Of a stretch of DNA of 64,000 nt, positions 57,315-64,000 are shown one piece after another. Below the pieces are notes generated by a model. That model did not search any database. It worked only from the letters and a program-made list of their open reading frames with translations, and was not told the origin of the DNA. Where the stretch lies: positions 3,534,001 through 3,598,000 of the forward strand of contig JAEILZ010000007.1 of assembly GCA_018873225.1 (NCBI GenBank). The letters are read 5' to 3'. Made by a program: the position numbers and the translations under genes. This DNA comes from [Phialemoniopsis] sp. UDSM-2020 (taxonomy: Eukaryota; Ascomycota; Sordariomycetes; Thyridiales; Thyridiaceae). Every line of letters starts with the position of its first letter. Positions within the stretch are counted from its first letter, which is position 1.

Positions 57315-58293
57315 GATGGCTACTGATCTCGATGTGGGTCTGGTCTGGTCGAGCGACTTGGCCCAGAAATTGAGCAAGAAAATGTTGAGTTGACGTGGGA
57401 CTAGGTCCAGAGATTGTGATAGCTATCCTTATCAGAAGGAGTGCTGTAGAGAGAAAGAAGAAGTACTTTAGATCGTGCCTCAGAATGGGTGACATACGAT
57501 GCCGAGATCGCCAAGAAGAAGCGCAGATGATTTTGAAAGAGGGAAGAGTGCACTGGAGGAGAGTAACCGACTTTTATATTGTTTTGATGTGACCTGATAA
57601 TAGAGGTTATGGGTTTGAAGTGAATGGGTGAAGGCTGGTTCAGTTGAGGCGAGAGGTTGGAAGTGAGTATCAGTGTAGTCCATGAATGATAACCAAGACT
57701 ATAGTGAATGCATCTTTGTTCAATTCAACAGCAACGCGGCCGCCTGATTCTAACCCGCCTGTAGCATCCGTTATACAAGCAATCATATGTACCCACACAG
57801 GTGAATGTCACCGCCAAAAGTCTTCATGACATGACTTTGTTTCTTGGTTCCAACAACAAGGGGTTCACTTTCATTCCAGCAACTCAAAGAACTGCTCAAA
57901 CTCTTGGTGTGTTTTGCGTCTCAAATTTGAGTGTGCGGCTGCATCCACAAGCCCAAAGCGTGGAACATTGTGCTTGGTGAGCCTCTATCGTTTCTTCTTC
58001 GTCTCTGCAACGATGTCTCCTCCGTCTGAAAATTTACCGGAGATAATCACCGGGGCGGTCACAGGCACGCATACAACTGTGCTCGATCAAGATGGACATC
58101 AAGATCTTCCTGAACGGTTTGCCCCTACGGAAGCTGCCCTGTACGAGTCTCAGTAAGACCACTAGACTGTCCAATGCTCTGTATAATACACTTGGCGGAT
58201 CGTGGCTGAGAACTCGTTGCAGCCCAATCCGTCCACAATGACCGCCTCATTCTGGTTTGTGATATGCAATCGGGCTCGTCCACATCATGAGCG
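57315..58293. other. Intergenic region between F-box copies
   Basis: About 1 kb. It carries the promoter of copy 1 and the 3' flank of copy 2. A 47-codon frame at 58013-58156 (plus) has a possible splice site after it but no other support. Confidence 0.45.
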
Positions 58294-60702
58294 TCAAAGC
58301 TCATCACAGTTTCTAGCCTCCCCTCTCGACCGTTCCTCGTTTTCTGAGATGTACGCAATTCCGAGTTCCACTAAATCCTTTCCGAGCTGTAACACTCAGT
58401 CAGCCTTATTATGTTCAGAGAGGTGCAGGATTTGCATTAGCTCACCCATGGTGCACAGAAGCCCACTATCGTGCCGTTGTTCGGACAGAGGTAATTGTAC
58501 GATGATCCTGAGGACCAATGGCAAGATGGAGGAAAGAATTTGAACCGGTCAAAATTTGTATGGACCTGCGACCTTGAGTTAGTATACCTGTCAACTCGAA
58601 GGCATGCTCTCTCAGGTACATTACGTACTGAAAATGCGGCAAACGCATCCGTGTCCTTGTGTTGCTTTGTCGTCTGTCGATAGACCGTGATAGCATTAAT
58701 TTGTTCTCCGTCCTCTCCAGAGATCTCGAAGAAAACATCTCTGGAGTTGGTGTTTCCGGCATCAGGCGGGACCCTCCCAATCGTTGCCAAGCGTCCAAGT
58801 CTGGACTCCACGGCCAATCCGATTACTGAGTCCTTACTATCCCTGGGTCTTCTCTCAATCCATACTCTCAGACCTGAGACCCTTGCAAGGTCTTGTCCGT
58901 GGATTCCACCAAAAACGACCCATGTAAGTGGTGAATTGTTCAGGTTGTAGAGATCATAGATGAAGGTCGGTTGCATGGCAAAATGTAGATTGTCAGGCGA
59001 CATATGAGGAATCCACATAGCGTCATCTCGCATATTGACATTCTCCATCTCTGTAGTCTCCATCGGGCCCCCCTCTGTGTTATAATCGCTGATGGAGAGC
59101 GAGACCATCTTGATACCCTGAAAACAGTGTCAGTGGGCCTTTCAATAGTATGTTAGGATATTGCTGAGGCTGCTTACATCGAATTCGCCTTTGAGATAAA
59201 AAACACCTCCATCACCATTGATGGAGTTAGTCAGGACCAGCCTCCTCAGAGGCAGATTGTTCTGGTGGTCTCCCACCCATTCGGTGACCCCCGATGCTGT
59301 AAAGACGGCGATGCCACGGATACCCCAAGTGGAAAAAGCCAAAAGGAAGCCCTTCACCGGGGAGCCCTTCGACACTTGGTCACAGTCCGGGATTGGAAGA
59401 GAGATTTCGCCCTTTTCATGGATGAATCCCATGCATGTGTACTTGCCGCGGTAGCCAAACCGGAGCCCGGTAATGTAGGTTTTCCCCAGCAGCTGGATAG
59501 CAGAAACGCCGACGTGGTCCATTACGTCTGGCAAAGATATGAATCTCTCCGACAGGGCTCGCGAACCTTCGTAGAAATCATACTGTGGGAGCTCCTGCAC
59601 CGTGTGACTGGCTCTAGTCCATTCGTGAGTATCGCGATACTCACCTGAATCGAAGACACCATCGACAGGTATGCCGTGGCAAACCCCTCCACCCGTCGTG
59701 TCAATGATGCCCATAAAGTTCGAAATGAGATCCCAGAAACGCCGTCTTTGTCGAACTGAGCCCTGGTGGCGGAAATTGTTGCACCAGATGTAGAGACCTT
59801 TCCACTTGTGCTTTGCTGAGGTTGTTGAGAATTGCTGTCGAACCTCAAAAAGATAGTCGAAGTCACGGCCTGGAAAGAAGCGTGATTTCCAGAAGGACTC
59901 TGGGAGATAGAGTGTAGCCGCCGCGCGCGAAACTCGTCTCAGATTCGCGACGTCCTCAGATGGGAGCCATCTAAAGATGGCTAAGAGAATCTCAGAGGGA
60001 AGCTTCCCGAGCAGATCTCTCGTTTGTAGCCTCTGCTTGATTTTCGACAGCGGTGCGTAGTACTCCAGTACACACCCTTCAATCAGATTATCAAAACCAT
60101 TGTCGAATATAGTGATATTCTGAGGGTCTGGCTCGTCCAGGAAGCCCACGAGAGGAGAGTACTTGGGATTGTTTGGCTCGCTGTCTGCTTCGGTGCTCTC
60201 TTCCTGCGACCGGTAGCTGATTCTTCCATGATAATCGAGTCCAGTCGTGAGTATGAGATCACCCACCGGAAATGAGAAGCAGAAGCTGAGCACCGAGTTT
60301 ATGTCAAGCTCTTTGTCGAAATGAAAAGCATTCAAGAGGTTCCAGCAAGCACAATGCAATGGAAACCCATATCCCCACAATCTTCGCCTGCTGGGCGGCG
60401 AGCCATCTGTATCAAAGTCCCTGGTAAACATCTCGACTCGGATCGACTTGGAAAATACTAGGACTTTGATAAAAGGCGGCTCATTTGGATTGAACTCGGC
60501 TTGTGGCGGCGACACGCGAGCAACGTGCCACTGACCTTGGATCGCGAAGACTGACGATGTTAGTGTGGTTGCTGCATACAAACGAGTCTCCGTGGGATCA
60601 CTTACTGAGCCGGAACTCCCGGAACCAATCCGGGGCTTCGTAATCCTCTCTTGTGGGTTGCCATAGCTCCTCGACTGGGAGCCCGCAAATGAAGCAGGAC
60701 AT
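58294..60702 (-). CDS. F-box protein with DUF7600-type C-terminal region (copy 2)
   Basis: Five exons: 60702-60606, 60550-59178, 59117-58629, 58565-58446, 58386-58294, giving 723 residues. It starts MSCFICGLPVEELW, carries an F-box near residue 214 (LPSEILLAIFRWLPSEDV) and a C-terminal region parallel to copy 1 (SGEDGEQINAITVY, GTIVGFCAPW, LVELGIAYISE). Intron phases and positions match those of copy 1, and the fourth exon is preceded by a perfect TACTAAC branch site. Together with copy 1 it is a tandem duplication with strong divergence. It would act as substrate receptor of an SCF complex. Confidence 0.82.
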
Positions 60703-61391
60703 ATTGACCAAATGGTATGACGTAGGAAGTGATCGTAGACTGTTGTGTTGGTGATCAGGCGACAAGTTCGAGCATTTCAATTTGATTCTCAGACTCAACA
60801 GGCTGGAGAGTCAGCTTAGCAGAAATTGACCAGAGGAGGTAATGATCCCGTAGGATAAAGGGAAATGGTTTGATCAGCTTTTGTGAGGTGAGAAATTGGC
60901 GAATTTTGATGGGGAAGGTGAGTTGGCAATGTTGAAACCTGAACAGACAGTCCCCGGGTGGACGAGACAGCTATGGGGGAAGTGAGAGGATTCTGACGTT
61001 TCCTTGAAAACTGCCTGAAGTTGGTATGTGTGTTTGCCGCTCGAGTTGGTGCTAAAATAAAGGCAACTATCTGAAAGACACCAGCAGCAGCCCAATACTG
61101 CTCATTATGGTAACGAAAATTTTAAATTGTATAACACATTAGCACATTTCACTCAGTGTGATAAATCATCAAAGGCTTGAAAGGCATCAGAAGACTCATT
61201 TCAACAGATTTTATTAGCTCAAAGCTGGGAGAGACCAACATTCCGTGCAAGCTTAGCTATTAGACATAAACTGTGTGTATGCTTTTGTGGAGAAGTGACG
61301 CAGAACAGCATAGCCTGAGTAATTTCCTATTGCTCAATCCGATGTGTCGTTGTGCCTCCTGGTCGTTCTTGCGTTTTCTATCTTTCTCCAA
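60703..61391. other. Intergenic region
   Basis: Promoter of F-box copy 2 and 3' flank of the CFEM gene; AT-rich in places. No gene recognised. Confidence 0.45.
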
Positions 61392-61731
61392 TCATGCACA
61401 AGCAGTGCAGACGGCGGCAGCAGCAGCTTGAACGGACAGAGCGGTCTCCAGTCCACAGTTGCCAATGACACAGTTGAGAGCAGAGGCCTGAATCACAGCG
61501 GAGCTGCTGCACTGGCAGGCGATATCAGAGCAACCTGCAGCCGATGCGGCAGAGGTGATGCAGGGAACCTTCAGAAACTGATTAGCATCAAATTCCTTCA
61601 CTATTTCTTCCGGGAACACTCACCCCGCAGGTTGGGATGGCGGAAGTCGCAGGGCAGTCGGTGACCTCGGCCTGGGGGAGAGCAAAGGCAACGCTCGAGA
61701 GAGCTGCGACGACAAATGTGGTAAGCTGCAT
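61392..61731 (-). CDS. Small secreted CFEM-domain protein
   Basis: Two exons (61731-61624 and 61568-61392; a 55-base phase-0 intron) encode 94 residues. A signal peptide of about 17 residues is followed by the CFEM pattern PTCGVPC, AAGCSDIACQC, ALNCVIGNC and a C-terminal VCTAC; Asp in CSDIAC is at the position that coordinates haem iron in studied members. There is no obvious GPI anchor, so it is probably a free extracellular protein. CFEM proteins take part in haem uptake or in host interaction. A TATA-like AT-rich element lies about 85 bases upstream. Confidence 0.88.
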
Positions 61732-62468
61732 TGTGTTGGAGATAAATAGGCTTGTTCTGAAAGAAGATGCTTTTGATTTGAGCAAGCCTCGATCAGGGCG
61801 GGCAGCCCCCGATATTTATGTTAAGTCATCCAGCAGAGATCCCGCGGCTCTATGAGTCCTTTATCATGTGCTAACCGCAGAGTGTACGCAGACTTCTCGG
61901 GCGCCTTGTACGAAAAGGGCTTGGCCGCACCGATGCAGGGGCTCTCCAGACCCGTGCCAGGGTCCTTCCTTGGAATCTCCGAATGCAGAAACCGGCGATG
62001 TTTCCCCATGGGGCGCATTGACCACCTCGAGATCCCCATACCCGCTGCGATGTTACTCTCCCGGGCTCACATGCAGGCGGCCAGTCAAGCCAAGCACTGG
62101 CCCGGCCGAGGGATGTTGCAGCAGGAGTGAAGTTTTCGGCATCGCATGTGAATACAACACTCACTTCGCAGCTTAGTTCAAATAGCATGTGTCCAAGGGG
62201 AAGTCGGAGCAGAGGCATCGGTGCCGATTGATGGAACAACGACCCCTGCATGACTCCGCACTCAACTACCGTAGCGAGGACAGGGGTTTCACAGATCTCT
62301 AAGCGAGGCGGGGAATGCCGGCCGTTAAGTCACTACAACTGTTAGGTCCGAATGCTCTTGTCCACCTCCGCCAATTCACTCCCTGGCACCTGGGCCCGGT
62401 AAGGTGAAGTCTCAGTATCAAAGATGGCACCCAAAAAAATATTCCAAACGGGTTTTAGGCAAGTGCAG
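61732..62468. other. Intergenic region
   Basis: CFEM promoter and 3' flank of the FAD hydroxylase. No gene recognised. Confidence 0.45.
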
Positions 62469-64000
62469 CTAGATATACAAGACCTGGTCCATGATCTGCT
62501 GCAAGGCGTCCTGGTGGCCATTTTCCCTCTTCTCGCCTCTCCAAGCGACGAAGCCATCGGGTCGCACAAGAATTGCCTGTCCTTCAGTCAACTTGGCAAC
62601 AGCTGCCAGTCTTCCACCAAGATCACTGAGAGGGCTCGACTGGCCATTGATCTCGCACGCTTCCACAACCGGACGAACTGTCTTTGCCGCTTCTGCCCAC
62701 GGCGAAGACGTGTCAGTAGTAAAGAGGATAAAGTTCGTCCTGATCAAATCCAATGTAGACACGTCTTTGTTACCATCGGCGGCATCGACAAGAGATACAT
62801 GCGGGAACCGGGTTCCTGCAATCACATGCGCCGAATATGGGTCCTCGTAGAGGTCGCCGGCCTTTTCCGCGGACTGATCCTTCGCAAAGGCGCCCGCGGG
62901 ATAACGGTAGCCAATTTCGCACATAATATCTGGCAATTCAGGGACGTCAGGCTGCTTATGGAAGACTCGCTTCTGAAGTCTTGAATAGGCCTGCTGCATC
63001 GTGAAACCAGCCACGGGTTGCCGCTCCAAATTGTAAGTGTCGAGAAGGGCGGGCCCTGCTTTGCCACTGAGGACGTAGCCGAGCTTCCACGCTAAGTTGT
63101 GAACATCCTGGAAAGACAAGTTGATTAGCCCGTGCGCAGTGTGATAGAAGGAAGTCTGCAATCGCCTACCTGCACCCCAGTGTTGCCACCCATCCCTCCC
63201 GTTGGCGGCATCACATGCGCCGCATCGCCCGCGATAAAGACGCGGCCTTTCTGGCTGGCAAATCGTTCCGAGTTGAAGCCAGCGACCGACCAGTAAGAGA
63301 TGGAGTCAATCACGATGTCGATATCGTCTTCAATACCCGACGCATCGCGGAAGTACTGCTTCGCCTCCCTCTCACTGACTGAATTTGGGTCGAACTGCCT
63401 TTTCTCGCCTGCTCGGGTCACGATCATGAACCCAGCCTTACCCCCGCTCTCGAGCCGGAAGCCGGCATCGATATTTGGGTTGGAGACGTAGGTGACGCCG
63501 TGCTTGGCTCTGGTGCCAAGGAAGGGCGTCAGGTCGGCCCTGAAGTTGATCGAGATGCTCTCGCCCAACACCCCGGGTCCATTCCACGAGATGCCCTCCT
63601 TGCGCCGCGTGGCGCTCCTGTTGCCATCGCATGCGACCAGATAGTTTGCCATGAACTTGCGCAGCTTTTTGGTCTCCACGTTCTGCACCACGACAATGAC
63701 TCCGTCGTCACTCTCCTCGTAGTGCACCACTGTCTCGCCAAACTGCTGCACGGCACCAAACTCCTTGGCGCGCTCGCGGAGCAGGGGCTCGAACATGTTC
63801 TGCGTGAGCCACAGACGCTTGCTGGGCGAGACCTTGGCCACCTCTGCCGGGTCGCTCTCCTGCATGCTCATGAGCGTGCGGCCGCCGACTAGCTTCTCGA
63901 CGACGACCATGCCGGCGTCGAGGTCGAAGTTGCGCGCGCTGTGCTCACGCAGTGTGTCCTCGAGGCCGATCTGCCGGAAGATCTCGACGGAGCGGAGAAG
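62469..64000 (-). CDS. FAD-dependent aromatic hydroxylase (PHBH/phenol hydroxylase type), 5' end outside window
   Basis: Partial gene: the reading frame continues through the right edge, so the FAD-binding GxGxxG start lies outside. Exons seen are 64000-63170 and 63107-62469, with a 62-base intron. Visible motifs are the DG motif region LVACDGNRSATR and the second FAD motif GRVFIAGDAAHVMPPTGGMGGNTG cut at its core GDAAHVMPP, then DVHNLAWKLGYVL. The C-terminal part is a thioredoxin-like region as in phenol 2-monooxygenase relatives. It would hydroxylate an aromatic or polyketide substrate with NAD(P)H and O2. Substrate unknown. Confidence 0.88.

Noticed and set aside
58013..58156. Short frame of 47 codons followed by a possible GTAAGA donor
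   Set aside because: Too short, ends soon after the possible splice, and no family recognised.
1..64000. CRISPR arrays, bacterial operons, rRNA genes
   Set aside because: No regularly spaced repeats or rRNA sequence were seen, and the intron-rich gene structure is eukaryotic.

Overview
The window is nuclear DNA of a filamentous ascomycete (Pezizomycotina, probably a Sordariomycete). Genes carry several short GT-AG introns of about 45-65 bases, both strands are used, and gene families typical of such fungi occur: HET domain, NACHT-ankyrin, Zn(II)2Cys6, CFEM, PhiA-like and DUF3445. A PL9 pectate lyase, an NPP1 (NLP) protein, a CFEM protein and a pisatin-demethylase-type P450 suggest a plant-associated lifestyle. 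I rebuilt exon structures by hand from splice sites and reading frame; none are supported by transcripts.

Layout. 0.5-4.3 kb: an amino acid permease with GATA motifs upstream and an FMN alpha-hydroxy acid dehydrogenase with a probable 1-nt frameshift near its N terminus. 4.9-19.9 kb: a self/non-self type island with a 2091-residue NACHT-ankyrin protein, a convergent gene of unknown function, a membrane protein head to head with a HET protein, and a second HET protein. 20-21.5 kb: a DUF3445 protein. 21.8-26.4 kb: a LaeA-like methyltransferase with an in-frame stop, divergent from a P450. 26.6-36.9 kb: Baeyer-Villiger monooxygenase, DAL5-type transporter, cupin, Zn(II)2Cys6 regulator and class-IV aminotransferase. 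37.7-44 kb: PL9 pectate lyase, polytopic membrane protein, secreted alpha/beta hydrolase and a PhiA-like cell wall protein. 44.6-54.4 kb: a single-pass membrane protein, three tandem RING genes (two with identical acylation-type N termini), dynactin p25, NPP1, a macro-domain protein and a hypothetical protein. 54.5-64 kb: an intron-containing tRNA-Pro(CGG), two tandem F-box paralogues, a CFEM protein and a partial FAD hydroxylase running off the right edge.

The strongest new observation is in the 26.6-36.9 kb block. The inverted repeat CTCGG-N6-CCGAG occurs exactly in the shared promoter of the monooxygenase and transporter, in the cupin promoter, and just upstream of the regulator gene itself; a one-mismatch copy (CTCGG-N6-CCGAA) lies upstream of the aminotransferase. 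This is the geometry bound by Zn(II)2Cys6 dimers, so these five genes probably form one autoregulated pathway regulon. The neighbouring P450 and methyltransferase lack the full motif. The pathway substrate is unknown.
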